A DNA stretch of 64,000 bases, taken from positions 1-64,000 of the forward strand of contig DASUTB010000001.1 in assembly GCA_036374835.1 (NCBI GenBank), read 5' to 3'. Source of the DNA: DASUTB01 sp036374835 (GTDB lineage: Bacteria > Actinomycetota > Actinomycetes > Jiangellales > Jiangellaceae). This document shows positions 27,613-36,241 of the stretch, one piece after another (the stretch's first letter is position 1; each line of letters begins with the position of its first letter). Under the pieces are notes generated by a model that saw nothing but the letters and a program-made list of their open reading frames with translations, searched no databases and had not been told where the DNA came from. The position numbers and the translations under genes were made by a program.

Positions 27613-28994
27613 CTCCTCGTCTCGGGCGGGCTTGTCACAGGGTGCGCGCCGGCGTCCCGGCCGGCGAGATAGCCGAGCCCCAGGGCGGCGAGCAGTCCGT
27701 TGCCGGCGAGGTATCCGCCCGCGCCGGACCCGGACATGCCGACCGCGGCGCCGCCGGCGGCATACAGCCCGGGAATCGGACTGCCGTCGCGGAGGACCCG
27801 GGCGTTGCGGTCGACCGCCAGACCGCCCTGCGTGTGAAACAGCGCCCCGGTCACCTTGACCACCGCGTAGGGCGGCTCAAGCGGTGCCTCCCACCGTGTT
27901 CTGTCGAACGGGTCGGTGGACTTGCCGGCTGCGGCGTCCCGCGCGCCCGCCAGGGTGTCGGCGACGCGCTCCTCGGGCGCTCCGATCATTCCGGCGACGC
28001 CGGTGACGTCGTCCGTCCACCGCACGGCGCCGCCGTCGATCAGGTCGACGAAGTCGGCGAACGACAGGCAGGCGTCGTGGACCCGCCGATCGAAGATCAT
28101 CCAGCCCACTCCGCCCGGCTGGCCGACGACCTTGACTCCGAACTCGGAGTAGCCGGTCGTCTCGTCGCCGAACCGAACGCCCGAAGCGTTGAGCAACACG
28201 GCACCGTGCATGACTGTCGCCCAGGTGAGCAGGATGTTGTGCGGCGTGGCGACCGAGCCGTGGCCCTGGTAGGCGTCCAGCCCGGCCAGGTCGGCGCCGA
28301 GCCGCTCACCGATGCGTACGGCGTCACCCGTGCAGCCGTCCCCGCCGTGGTAGAGACCGCCAGAGATCTCGGGCAGGTGGGTCCGCACCAGTTCGGGATC
28401 GGCGCCGAACCCGCCGGTCGCCAGCACGACATGCCCGGCGCTGACCTCGTCGCGCTGCCCGTCGGGATTGGTGAGCACGGCGCCGGACACCCGGTCCCCT
28501 TCGCTGATCACATCGGCGAGCCGCAGCGGCGCACTGAACGTAATGTCGTCCACTCGCGCGGCGGCGTTACGCAGGTGCCGGAGCAGCGTCTGCCCGGACC
28601 GGTCGGACACGGTGTGGCAGCGCTGCCGCGAGTGGCCGGGATAGTCGAAGTCGGTGGCCAGCTCGAGCGGGACGCCGCAGTGGTCGTTCAACCAGCCGAC
28701 CAGCTGTGGGGCCACCTCGGTGAGCGTGGAGGTGACGGTCGGATCCGCCCAGCCACCGGTCTTGCGCGAGATGTCGGCGCGGAAGCGCTCGGGAGTGTCG
28801 TCGATGCCGGCCGCCTGCTGCCACCGGCTGCCCGCCGCCGGAATCATCGAGGTGCTCATGGCGGTGTTCGAGCCCGCCGGGTAGGACTCGCTGGCGTCGA
28901 CGAGCACGACGTCCGCGCCGGACTCGGCCGCAGCCAGCGCGGCGGCCAGGCCCGCGGCACCCGCGCCCGCGACGAGCACGTCGACGTCGGTCAT
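27609..28994 (-). CDS. FAD-dependent oxidoreductase (fumarate reductase / ketosteroid dehydrogenase flavoprotein family)
   Basis: 461 residues. FAD-binding VLVAGAGAAGLAAALAAAESGADVVLVDAS at the start (given here in parts: GAGAAGLAAA and VLVDAS), SNTAMSTSMIPAAG, GHVVLATGGFG, and the C-terminal GLYAAGGAAVGMSGSGAGGYLAGNG region. Members reduce or form C=C bonds next to carbonyl or carboxyl groups. ATG 28994 overlaps the upstream stop (ATGA). Likely handles an unsaturated intermediate of the pathway; substrate unknown. Confidence 0.85.
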   Translation of the reverse strand: MTDVDVLVAGAGAAGLAAALAAAESGADVVLVDASESYPAGSNTAMSTSMIPAAGSRWQQAAGIDDTPERFRADISRKTGGWADPTVTSTLTEVAPQLVGWLNDHCGVPLELATDFDYPGHSRQRCHTVSDRSGQTLLRHLRNAAARVDDITFSAPLRLADVISEGDRVSGAVLTNPDGQRDEVSAGHVVLATGGFGADPELVRTHLPEISGGLYHGGDGCTGDAVRIGERLGADLAGLDAYQGHGSVATPHNILLTWATVMHGAVLLNASGVRFGDETTGYSEFGVKVVGQPGGVGWMIFDRRVHDACLSFADFVDLIDGGAVRWTDDVTGVAGMIGAPEERVADTLAGARDAAAGKSTDPFDRTRWEAPLEPPYAVVKVTGALFHTQGGLAVDRNARVLRDGSPIPGLYAAGGAAVGMSGSGAGGYLAGNGLLAALGLGYLAGRDAGAHPVTSPPETRR

Positions 28995-29683
28995 CGCTCG
29001 GCTCCGGACGCCGGGACGAGCCGGCTGGCATGGGCGGCACCGAGCAGTGCCAGCGCAGCCCGCGTCGGATCGAAGACCGGAATGCCGGTGCCTCCGCGGA
29101 CCTCGACCGCGGAGCAGCCGTTGAGGATCGCCGTCACTCCCGATCCGGCCAGGTGCCGGGCCGCCTCGTCCAGGGCGGAGTTCCACGCCGCGTCGTCGGC
29201 GATGTCGGTGAACGACAGCCCGAGCACGTGGACCCCGGCGAACCGATCGGCGAGCCCGTACTTGATGAACCGGCGCTCGAGCTCCTCGGCGATCGCCGTG
29301 TTGCGGGCGACGGCCGCCGTCCGGCCGCCGACCGTCGCCGTGGTCGTCGCGGCCAGCTCGGTGATGCCGATGACCGGCAGCCCGAAGCCCTCGGCGCGCA
29401 GCCGGTCGAGCCCGGGGTCGAGGACGCAGTCGGGCAGGACCGCGTCGAACTCGGCGTCATCGGTGCGCCCGGCCTCCTCTACCACGTAGGCGTCCGAGGC
29501 GGCGATCGCGTCGGCGTCGTCGAGCTGCCGCGGCACGTCCGGGTCGGCCGGCAGGTTGTCCAGGTGCACGGTGATGCCGGGCGGGGCCAGCGCGTCGTAG
29601 CGTTCTCGGCGGCGGCGCAACTCGGCGTCGTCGACGCGGATCGGGGTGATCGCCCGGACGCGCAGCGGGCTGGACGGTTCCAT
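28991..29683 (-). CDS. Asp/Glu/hydantoin racemase family protein
   Basis: About 230 residues of the aspartate/glutamate racemase superfamily, which also includes maleate isomerase, arylmalonate decarboxylase and hydantoin racemase. Two cysteines at the expected positions, LPDCVLDPGLD and LNGCSAVE, would be the acid/base pair. ATG 29683 follows GAGGAG; a GTG at 29698 overlaps the previous gene's stop. In this context a cis-trans isomerisation or racemisation of a dicarboxylate or cyclic amide is plausible. Confidence 0.85.
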   Translation of the reverse strand: MEPSSPLRVRAITPIRVDDAELRRRRERYDALAPPGITVHLDNLPADPDVPRQLDDADAIAASDAYVVEEAGRTDDAEFDAVLPDCVLDPGLDRLRAEGFGLPVIGITELAATTTATVGGRTAAVARNTAIAEELERRFIKYGLADRFAGVHVLGLSFTDIADDAAWNSALDEAARHLAGSGVTAILNGCSAVEVRGGTGIPVFDPTRAALALLGAAHASRLVPASGAER

Positions 29684-29694
29684 CGCAGGTCTCC

Positions 29695-31038
29695 TCACGG
29701 CAGCTCGGCAAGAAGGGAACGGACGTCGGACGCACGGGTCAGCTCGCCGAGCCGCGCCTCGATCAGATCGGCGTCGGCGGGTCCGAGCAGGGCCTGGAGC
29801 TTGGCGCGTACGCCGTCGCGGCCCAGGGGATGGTGGTCGGCGTCACCGACCGGGTTGGGCACCTCGCGGCGGCGCTCGGATCCGTCGTGGAGCCTCAGCG
29901 TGACGCGCGCCGGCCGCTCGGCGGGCGCCCGGTCGTCGAACTCCGGGACGTGCACCACGGTCGTCGCGGCGGCGAGCCGGCGTACCTCCGGGTGCGCCCG
30001 CACCTCCGGAGCGCTCGCGTCCGGATCGAGTGCACCGCGGACGAGCGTCGCCGCCACGACGTGCGGGATGGAGAACATCGCGGCCAGCCTGGTCGGCGGA
30101 TCGGTGCGCGCCAGGGGAACGGCCAGGCGGTGTGTCTCAACAAGGACGGTGTCCACTCTCCGGTGGTCGATACCAGGATCACTGGCCAGGAGCTCGAGCA
30201 CGGCGTCGGCGGCCGGATGGGTGAACGAGCAGGCCGCATGGCGTTTCAGATAGCCGAGCGTGATGTCGAACCGGTCGCCGAGCTCCGCGGTCAGCGGTTC
30301 GGCGTCGAGCGTGCCGAGGATGCCGCCGAGCGAGCCGGCCGCCGTCCCGTCGACACTTCCCAGGCCCGCTTCGGCGAGCCGGGCCGCCAGCAAGCCGTTC
30401 GTGCCCGCGACGCCCATCCATGTGTTGCGGACGAAGGACCCGGCCAGGGCGCTCTCGAACGGGGGTGCGAGGGCCAACCCGGCCGCTGCGTCAATGGCGG
30501 CGGCGATGCCCTCGGCGTCCAGTCCGAGCAGCCGGGCGCACGCGGCGGCCGCACCGGTGGTTCCCCAGTTGCCGTGCGGGTGCACTCCGGGTGTGAGCTT
30601 GGTGGCTCGGCCGAATCGGGCGGCCACCTCGTGCCCGGCCAGGAACGCGGCGAGCACTTCCGCGCCGCTCGCCTCAGTCGCCGCGCCCAGAGCGAGCGTT
30701 GCGGGCAGGACGTGCGCGGCCGGGTGCCCGCGGGCGTGTTTGTTGCCCTCGTCGAGCTCGAGCACGCAGGCCGCGGTGCCGTTGAGCAGGGTCGCGGTTT
30801 CGACGGGTGCGTCGCGTCCGGCGCCGAGCAGGTGGGCCGGGCCAGCCGGCAGGTCGAATCGCCGTACCAGTTCGCGCAGCTCGCTGGTGCGTGCGCCGGC
30901 GACGATGACGCCCACGGTGTCCAGAACGACGTCGTCGGTGGCCCGCCGGACCGGCTCGGTGAGCGCGGCCGGATCGAGCCCGGCGACGAACACGCCGAGC
31001 TCTCGCAACGCCGGTGCCAGCTCAGCCGGGCTTGCCAT
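29695..31038 (-). CDS. MmgE/PrpD family protein (copy 1)
   Basis: 447 residues. Family hallmarks: LDTVGVIVAGA, LNGTAACVLELDEGN, AAHVLPATLALG, HPHGNWGTTGAAAA, GYLKRHAACSFTHPAADA. Relatives include 2-methylcitrate dehydratase, cis-aconitate decarboxylase and iminodisuccinate epimerase, all acting on tri/dicarboxylates. ATG 31038 overlaps the cyclase gene by 17 bases. A second, diverged copy is at 39956 on the other arm of the cluster. Confidence 0.88.
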   Translation of the reverse strand: MASPAELAPALRELGVFVAGLDPAALTEPVRRATDDVVLDTVGVIVAGARTSELRELVRRFDLPAGPAHLLGAGRDAPVETATLLNGTAACVLELDEGNKHARGHPAAHVLPATLALGAATEASGAEVLAAFLAGHEVAARFGRATKLTPGVHPHGNWGTTGAAAACARLLGLDAEGIAAAIDAAAGLALAPPFESALAGSFVRNTWMGVAGTNGLLAARLAEAGLGSVDGTAAGSLGGILGTLDAEPLTAELGDRFDITLGYLKRHAACSFTHPAADAVLELLASDPGIDHRRVDTVLVETHRLAVPLARTDPPTRLAAMFSIPHVVAATLVRGALDPDASAPEVRAHPEVRRLAAATTVVHVPEFDDRAPAERPARVTLRLHDGSERRREVPNPVGDADHHPLGRDGVRAKLQALLGPADADLIEARLGELTRASDVRSLLAELP

Positions 31039-31855
31039 CGGTCTTCCCGGGAGCTTCCACGACGGCGAGCGGACGGATCGGCGCGCCGGTGCCGCCGACC
31101 ACGTTGAGCGGGGCGAGCACCAGGCAGAACTCGTGCACGCCCGCCGCGGCGATTCCTTCGAGGTCGAGGATCTCGATGATCGGGATTCCCTGCTCGACCA
31201 GCAGCCGGCGGTGTACTGGGAGCAGCCCGTGGCCGAGCTCTTTGGTGATCTGCTCGTAGGCGATGGTGTCCGAGCCGGTGACCCGAACGCCGTGCTCGAC
31301 GAGCCAGTCCGCCGCCGCTTCGGTCGGCCCGGGCACGCCGGTGTCCAGGCCGACATAGGCAGTCGCATCGGACCACAACCGGCCCCAGCCCGACCGGATG
31401 AGGACGACATCACCCTTCCCAACGTCGACCCCCGCCCGCTCGGTGGCGAGGTCGAGATCCTCGGCGCTGATGCCGTAGCCGGCCGGCAGATGATCTACTC
31501 CGTGTGCCCCGGCGACGTCCAGGAGCACCCCACGGGTCAGCGTGGCCGGCAGAGCGTCCGCGCCATGGGTGGTGAACCGGCCGTTCTCCATCGCGTCGGC
31601 GACGGCGACGCCGCCGTGCAGCTCACCCCGGTAGGAGACATGGGCCAGTGCGTCCATGTGCGTGCCGACGTGTCCGCCGGTGATGATCAGCTCGTTGGAC
31701 GCGGAGCTGCCGTCGTTGCGGACCATGTCGCCGTGCCGGCGCAGCAACGTCATCCGGAACCCGGGATGGTTCGGCGAGCTCGGGATACCGGTCTGCAGCG
31801 GCCGGCCGAGGTCATAGACCGCGATCCCGGCGGCGATCGCGTCGAGCAGGGTCAT
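31022..31855 (-). CDS. Cyclase family protein (kynurenine formamidase-like metal hydrolase)
   Basis: 277 residues. The signature HVGTHMDALAHV (HxGTHxDxxxH) provides metal ligands, as in kynurenine formamidase and isatin hydrolase, which cleave amide or lactam bonds. Other conserved parts: YDLGRPLQTGIPSSPNHP and GKGDVVLIRSGWG. Coupled by ATGA to the CitE-like gene upstream. Probably opens a ring or deformylates an intermediate. Confidence 0.9.
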   Translation of the reverse strand: MTLLDAIAAGIAVYDLGRPLQTGIPSSPNHPGFRMTLLRRHGDMVRNDGSSASNELIITGGHVGTHMDALAHVSYRGELHGGVAVADAMENGRFTTHGADALPATLTRGVLLDVAGAHGVDHLPAGYGISAEDLDLATERAGVDVGKGDVVLIRSGWGRLWSDATAYVGLDTGVPGPTEAAADWLVEHGVRVTGSDTIAYEQITKELGHGLLPVHRRLLVEQGIPIIEILDLEGIAAAGVHEFCLVLAPLNVVGGTGAPIRPLAVVEAPGKTDGKPG

Positions 31856-32751
31856 TGCGGAGGCTCCTCAGGGCTCGGGTGGGTCCGGGGCGTGCTTTCC
31901 GCCTGGTGAGCGGAGGTGCGGTAGGCGTCGGCCAGCTCGACGACGCGACGTGCGCGCTCGGTGACCGCAGGGTCGACGAACCGGCCGTCAGGGAGTACGA
32001 ACGCCTCACCGGCGTGGCGGTCGGCGGCGTCGAGCAGCTCGCGGGCACGGGCGACCTCGTCCGCGGCGGGAGTGTAGGCCGCATTGATCACCGGGACCTG
32101 CCGGGGATGGATGGCCGAGCGGCCGAGGAAGCCGAGGCGGCGACCACGCTCACAGGAAACGCGCAGCCCGTCGAGGTCGTCGACGTTGGTGAACGCCGCC
32201 TGCACCGGGGGTGGCAACCCGGCCGCGCGGGCGGCGACCACACAGCGCGAGCGCGCGTACTGCAGGCCGTCGTCATCGGCGGTGCCCAGGTCGGCGGCCA
32301 GATCCGCCTCGCCGAGCATCAGACCGGCGACCTGCTTGTGCGCTCTCGCAATTTCGAAAGCTCGCTCCACTCCGAGGGCGGACTCGATCAGGCAGAACAG
32401 CCCCACGTCGCTGGCGGAGCTCTGCAGCCAGCCGGCGACGGCTCGCACCTGCTCCGGGTCCTCGACCTTGGGCAGCCGGATCCCGGCCGGCCGCGCCCCG
32501 CCACTGGTGATCGCGGTGACGTCGGCCCGCGCCAACGATGTGGCGGGGTGGTTGATCCGCACGTACAGCGGCACGGCGTCCCCGCACGCGACGTGGGCCG
32601 CCGCGGCCTCTCGAGCCTCGTCCTTGGCGCCGGGCGGCACGGCGTCCTCGAGATCGATCACGACCGCGTCCGCGCCGCTGGCAGCCGAGGAGGCGAACCG
32701 GTCGGGACGGTTGCCGGGCACATAGAGCCAGCTGCGGTGCAAGGAGGTCAT
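31852..32751 (-). CDS. HpcH/HpaI aldolase / citrate lyase beta-subunit family (CitE-like)
   Basis: 299 residues. CitE-type: RSWLYVPGNRPDRF start, DAVVIDLEDAVPPGAK, LPKVEDPEQV, LIESALGVERAFEIA, GFLGRSAIHPRQV. Standalone CitE-like lyases cleave malyl-CoA, citramalyl-CoA or related beta-hydroxyacyl-CoAs. The CoA transferase at 38712 could make the CoA thioester it needs. ATGA overlap with iclR and with the cyclase gene. Confidence 0.9.
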   Translation of the reverse strand: MTSLHRSWLYVPGNRPDRFASSAASGADAVVIDLEDAVPPGAKDEAREAAAAHVACGDAVPLYVRINHPATSLARADVTAITSGGARPAGIRLPKVEDPEQVRAVAGWLQSSASDVGLFCLIESALGVERAFEIARAHKQVAGLMLGEADLAADLGTADDDGLQYARSRCVVAARAAGLPPPVQAAFTNVDDLDGLRVSCERGRRLGFLGRSAIHPRQVPVINAAYTPAADEVARARELLDAADRHAGEAFVLPDGRFVDPAVTERARRVVELADAYRTSAHQAESTPRTHPSPEEPPQ

Positions 32752-33563
32752 CGGCTCACCTCTCGTGCAGCCGTCCGATCCCGGGGTGCGCCGAGTGCGT
32801 CGCTGACGTCGGCGGCGGCGGAGATGACCCGCTCGATCATCTGCGGGGTGACTTCCTCGGTGAACCGATCGATCGGTCCGCAGACGCTGAGCGCGCCGAT
32901 GACGGTGTCCTCCGGCCCGAAGACCGGTGCGGCGATGCTGCCCGCTCCGGGCTGTCGCTCACCCCCGGAGACCGCCACCCTGCGGGCCCTGACCCGCTCG
33001 AGATCGGCTTCCAGAGTGGCGCGGTCGGTGATGGTGTTCGGCGTCAAACCGGGAAGTGCCCCCGACAGCACCTGTTCGCGCAATTCCGCCGGCGCGAACG
33101 CGAGGATGGCCCGGCTCGACGATCCGGCGTGCAGCGGCCACGCCCGTCCGAGCTCCACCGTCATCTTGATCTCGGCCAGGCTCACCACCTGATCGAGATA
33201 CACGCGGTGGGAGCCGACCAGCGCGGAGATCGTCGTGGTCTCGCCGGTCTCCTGCTGCAGCCGGCGAAGGACCGGCATGGCGGCCACCCGCAGGTCGGTC
33301 TGGCGCAGCGCCTGGGCGCCGAGCGCACTGACGGCCGACCCCAGAAGGTACCGGCGGCTCGCGCCGTCGAAACGGACGAACGCCCGCGCCTCCAGCGACT
33401 GGAGGATCCGGTGGACGACCGCCTTGCTGAGCCCGAGCTCCCGCGCGGCGTCGGTGATCCCGATCCCGGCCGGATGGTGCAGGAACAGCAGCATGATGTC
33501 GGCCACTCTGGCGGCGGACGTGGTTCCGGTCGCCGGAACGGGTCGCTCATGTTGCGAAACCAT
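32748..33563 (-). CDS. IclR-family transcriptional regulator
   Basis: 271 residues: winged HTH at about 20-75 (GITDAARELGLSKAVVHRILQSLEARAFVRFD), here cited in parts, and an IclR effector domain to about 255 (GSSSRAILAFAPAELREQVL, SIAAPVFG, ALSVCGP). AGGAGG precedes ATG 33563. First gene of the leftward operon and divergent from the ABC operon; two similar dyads flank it (33572-33588, 33709-33725), so it probably regulates both arms and itself. Effector likely a pathway acid. Confidence 0.92.
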   Translation of the reverse strand: MVSQHERPVPATGTTSAARVADIMLLFLHHPAGIGITDAARELGLSKAVVHRILQSLEARAFVRFDGASRRYLLGSAVSALGAQALRQTDLRVAAMPVLRRLQQETGETTTISALVGSHRVYLDQVVSLAEIKMTVELGRAWPLHAGSSSRAILAFAPAELREQVLSGALPGLTPNTITDRATLEADLERVRARRVAVSGGERQPGAGSIAAPVFGPEDTVIGALSVCGPIDRFTEEVTPQMIERVISAAADVSDALGAPRDRTAAREVSR

Positions 33564-33571
33564 TTTCGCCG

Positions 33572-33588
33572 GTTCCTCCTAGCGGAAC
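33572..33588. promoter_or_regulatory. Candidate IclR operator 1
   Basis: Dyad GTTCC-N7-GGAAC nine bases upstream of the iclR start and overlapping its ribosome site. The following AGCGGAACA resembles AGCGGTACA of operator 2. Position fits autoregulation. Not a proven IclR site. Confidence 0.45.
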
Positions 33589-33658
33589 AGTACCGGAAAT
33601 GCCGCACGAGATGCCGTGTTCGTGGAGACATTGCTTGGTAACTATAGGAGAACAGGTC

Positions 33659-33689
33659 TTGACGGTAAGGGCAAGAGTGGGCCTATGCT
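33659..33689 (+). promoter_or_regulatory. Possible promoter of the ABC-transporter operon
   Basis: TTGACG at 33659-33664 and TATGCT at 33684-33689 with a 19-base spacer, somewhat long for a primary sigma promoter. It would start transcription about 20 bases before operator 2, placing that dyad downstream of the start where a repressor would block elongation. Confidence 0.4.
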
Positions 33690-33708
33690 GCCGGAGCAAT
33701 GGACGTGC

Positions 33709-33725
33709 GTTCCACTGAGCGGTAC
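33709..33725. promoter_or_regulatory. Candidate IclR operator 2
   Basis: Dyad GTTCC-N7-GGTAC about 77 bases ahead of the substrate-binding protein gene. Same half-site and spacing as operator 1, with one mismatch. Confidence 0.45.
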
Positions 33726-33801
33726 AACCGCCGTATCGCTTCGGAAGCTTGGTAGACGTTGCCGCCCGGATGGGCGACAGCGAGAGGGCGAAGGAGTCAA
33801 C

Positions 33802-35091
33802 ATGAGGAAACTCAAGTTCCTGATCGGCCCGCTGGCGCTCATGATGGCGGCGACAGCGTGCGACAGCGCCGAGGTCACCGACGGCGACGAGAACGGCGAA
33901 GAGCCGGCCGCCGAGGATGGGCCGGCCGATGACGAGGCGTCGGATCCCGACGCCGAGACGATCAGCATCGGGGCGCTACACCCGCTCACCGGTGCGCTGG
34001 CCGACGACGGGTCGGCGATGAACGAGGCCGTCCAGATGGCCATCGACGACGTGAACGAGGCCGGCGGTATCGAGTCGCTGGACGGCGCCCAGCTCGAGCT
34101 CATCACCGCGGACAGTCAGGGTGATCCGGAGGTCGGTCAGACCGAGACCCAGCGGATGATCGACGAGGGTGCGGTCGCGCTCATCGGTGCGTTCCAGTCG
34201 GCGGTCGCGATCAACGTGGCCTCGTTGGCCGAGCGCTCCCAGATCCCGTTCGTCATCGACGTGGCGGTCGATGACGCGATCATTACCGACGAGAGCCGGT
34301 ACACCTTCCGGCTGCAGCCCAACGCCACGAGCATGGGAACGGTCGGTGCGCAGAACCTCGCCGCCATCGCCGAGGCCAGCGGCGAGCCCGTCGAGCGCAT
34401 CGCCTACATGCACGAGGAATCGGCCTTCGGCACGAGCGTCTACGAGGCGTTCGCCGCGGAGGCCGAGACGCTGGGCATGGAGATCGTCGAGACCATCTCG
34501 TACAACGCGTTCGAGGTCAGTGACCTGACCACCGAGCTCAGCCAGGTCTCGGCCGCCGATGCGGACCTCCTGGCTGTGACCGGCTACTTCCCTGACGGCG
34601 TGCTGCTCGCCCGGGAGGCGATGGCCGTCCAGCCGGAGGTGAACGCCGTCTACGGCGTTGCCAACGGTGCTTTCGATCTGGCGCAGTTCCCGGCGGACGT
34701 GCCGGACGGCTCGGAGTATTACTTCGACTCGAACTACCGCTTCGATTCGACGAATCTGGACGTCCAGGAGATCCGCGCCGCCTACGAGGAGCGGACGGGC
34801 AACCCCATGCGGACGGCGGCCGTGTTCAGCTACCAGGCGGTCCTGCTCATCGCCGACGCGCTGGAGCGGGCCGGTTCCGCCGATCCACAGGACCTGCGGG
34901 ACGCGCTGAGCGAGAGCTCGCTCGATCCGCTGCTCGCCTACACGGGTCCGATTGAGTTCGACGAGACCGGGGAGAACGTCAACGCCGCGCCGATCGTGAC
35001 GCAGGTCCAGGACGGCAGCGTCGTTCAGGTCTACCCGGACGAGCTCGCCGAAGCCGAGGCGATCCTGCCGGGCGTGCCCTGGAGGGAGTAA
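33802..35091 (+). CDS. Branched-chain-type ABC transporter substrate-binding lipoprotein
   Basis: 429 residues. Signal peptide with lipobox MAATACDS (Cys20), acidic linker, then a type I periplasmic-binding fold (ISIGALHPLTGALADDG, LITADSQGDPEVGQTETQRM, AVALIGAFQSAVA). LivK/HAAT family members bind amino acids, but also amides, ureas and aromatic or dicarboxylic acids. GAAGGAG precedes ATG 33802. First gene of the rightward operon; the ligand is expected to be the pathway substrate. Confidence 0.93.
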   Translation: MRKLKFLIGPLALMMAATACDSAEVTDGDENGEEPAAEDGPADDEASDPDAETISIGALHPLTGALADDGSAMNEAVQMAIDDVNEAGGIESLDGAQLELITADSQGDPEVGQTETQRMIDEGAVALIGAFQSAVAINVASLAERSQIPFVIDVAVDDAIITDESRYTFRLQPNATSMGTVGAQNLAAIAEASGEPVERIAYMHEESAFGTSVYEAFAAEAETLGMEIVETISYNAFEVSDLTTELSQVSAADADLLAVTGYFPDGVLLAREAMAVQPEVNAVYGVANGAFDLAQFPADVPDGSEYYFDSNYRFDSTNLDVQEIRAAYEERTGNPMRTAAVFSYQAVLLIADALERAGSADPQDLRDALSESSLDPLLAYTGPIEFDETGENVNAAPIVTQVQDGSVVQVYPDELAEAEAILPGVPWRE

Positions 35092-35203
35092 TCGAGCGGG
35101 CCGGTGGCGCGTACTCCCCCGAGCGCGCCACCGGCCACCATCGGTGGCGAGGCCGACGTGCGCGTCGCTTGTAGGTAGTGTTTTCCATCGAATCGGAGCG
35201 CAG

Positions 35204-36241
35204 ATGGCCACCAGCGGAGCGGGAGTGACCCAAGCCGGAGTGCGGCGTGACGCCGTGGTCCGCTGGGTGGTGACCTTCTCGGTGGCCGGGATCATCCTGC
35301 TGATCAACGGCGATCGGATCGCCGAACTGCTCGGTCCGGGCCGATCGGTCCTCCTGCAGGCGCTGGTCACGGGACTGCTCATCGGCGGCGTCTACAGCCT
35401 CGTCTCGATGGGCCTCACGTTGATCTTCGGAGTGCTGCACGTCATCAACTTCGCGCACGGTGCGCTCATGACCGTCGGCATGTACCTGGCGTTCTCGCTC
35501 GTGGCCAATCTGGGGTTCGACCCCTACGCGACCATCTTCGTCACGGTCGGCCTGTTGCTGCTCATCGGAGCGGCCGTCCAGAAGTTGCTCATCAACCGGC
35601 TGATGGACGAGTCGCTGGAGAAGAAGCTGCTGCTTACGCTCGGACTTTCGATCTTCATCGAGAATCTTCTGCTCGTCGTGTTCAGCCCGACCCCACGCGC
35701 GGTTCAGCTGACCTATGACAGCGGCAGCGTGTCACTGTTCGGGCTGGACATCTCCTGGCCGTTCCGAGCGTTCGGTACGGTCGCCACTTTGCCCCGGTCG
35801 CTGGCCTTCGTCGGTGCGCTCGTGCTGGCCGGGCTGCTGTTCCTGCTGTTGCGCCGGACCAAGCTCGGGACGGCGATCCGGGCGGTCGCCGACAACCCAC
35901 GCGGCGCCGCGCTGGTGGGTATCAACGTGCCGCAGATCTACATGCTGGCGTTCGCGCTCGGCACGGCGTGCGTCGGGGCGGCCGCGACCCTGGTGCTACC
36001 GTTCCTCTCGCTCGAGCCGACCACCGGTGACGCGTTCAACATCATCGCGTTCATCGTCGTCGTCCTGGGCGGGATGGGCAACGTCATCGGCGCGTTGCTC
36101 GCCGGACTGCTGATCGGCGTGACCCAGCAGGTCGGCGGTGTGGTGTTCAGCGGTCAGAGCAATCTGCTCGCGGTTTTCATCCTCTTCGTCCTGGCCCTCT
36201 ATCTGCGCCCTGAGGGCCTGCTCGGGAAGGCGAAGGCATGA
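35204..36241 (+). CDS. Branched-chain-type ABC transporter permease (LivH)
   Basis: 345-residue inner-membrane permease. LivH features: GLLIGGVYSLVSMGLTLIFGVLHVINFAHG (cited in parts), VVVLGGMGNVIGALLAGLLIG. ATG 35204 behind CGGAG; an upstream frame is not used. The stop overlaps the LivM start (ATGA). Confidence 0.93.
   Translation: MATSGAGVTQAGVRRDAVVRWVVTFSVAGIILLINGDRIAELLGPGRSVLLQALVTGLLIGGVYSLVSMGLTLIFGVLHVINFAHGALMTVGMYLAFSLVANLGFDPYATIFVTVGLLLLIGAAVQKLLINRLMDESLEKKLLLTLGLSIFIENLLLVVFSPTPRAVQLTYDSGSVSLFGLDISWPFRAFGTVATLPRSLAFVGALVLAGLLFLLLRRTKLGTAIRAVADNPRGAALVGINVPQIYMLAFALGTACVGAAATLVLPFLSLEPTTGDAFNIIAFIVVVLGGMGNVIGALLAGLLIGVTQQVGGVVFSGQSNLLAVFILFVLALYLRPEGLLGKAKA

Noticed and set aside
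25817..27859. 680-residue open frame antisense to the amidohydrolase
   Set aside because: Third-position GC shadow; low-complexity Val/Arg/Asp product, opposite to a clear coupled operon.
27642..29489. 615-residue open frame antisense to the flavoprotein
   Set aside because: Same shadow effect; no recognisable motif.
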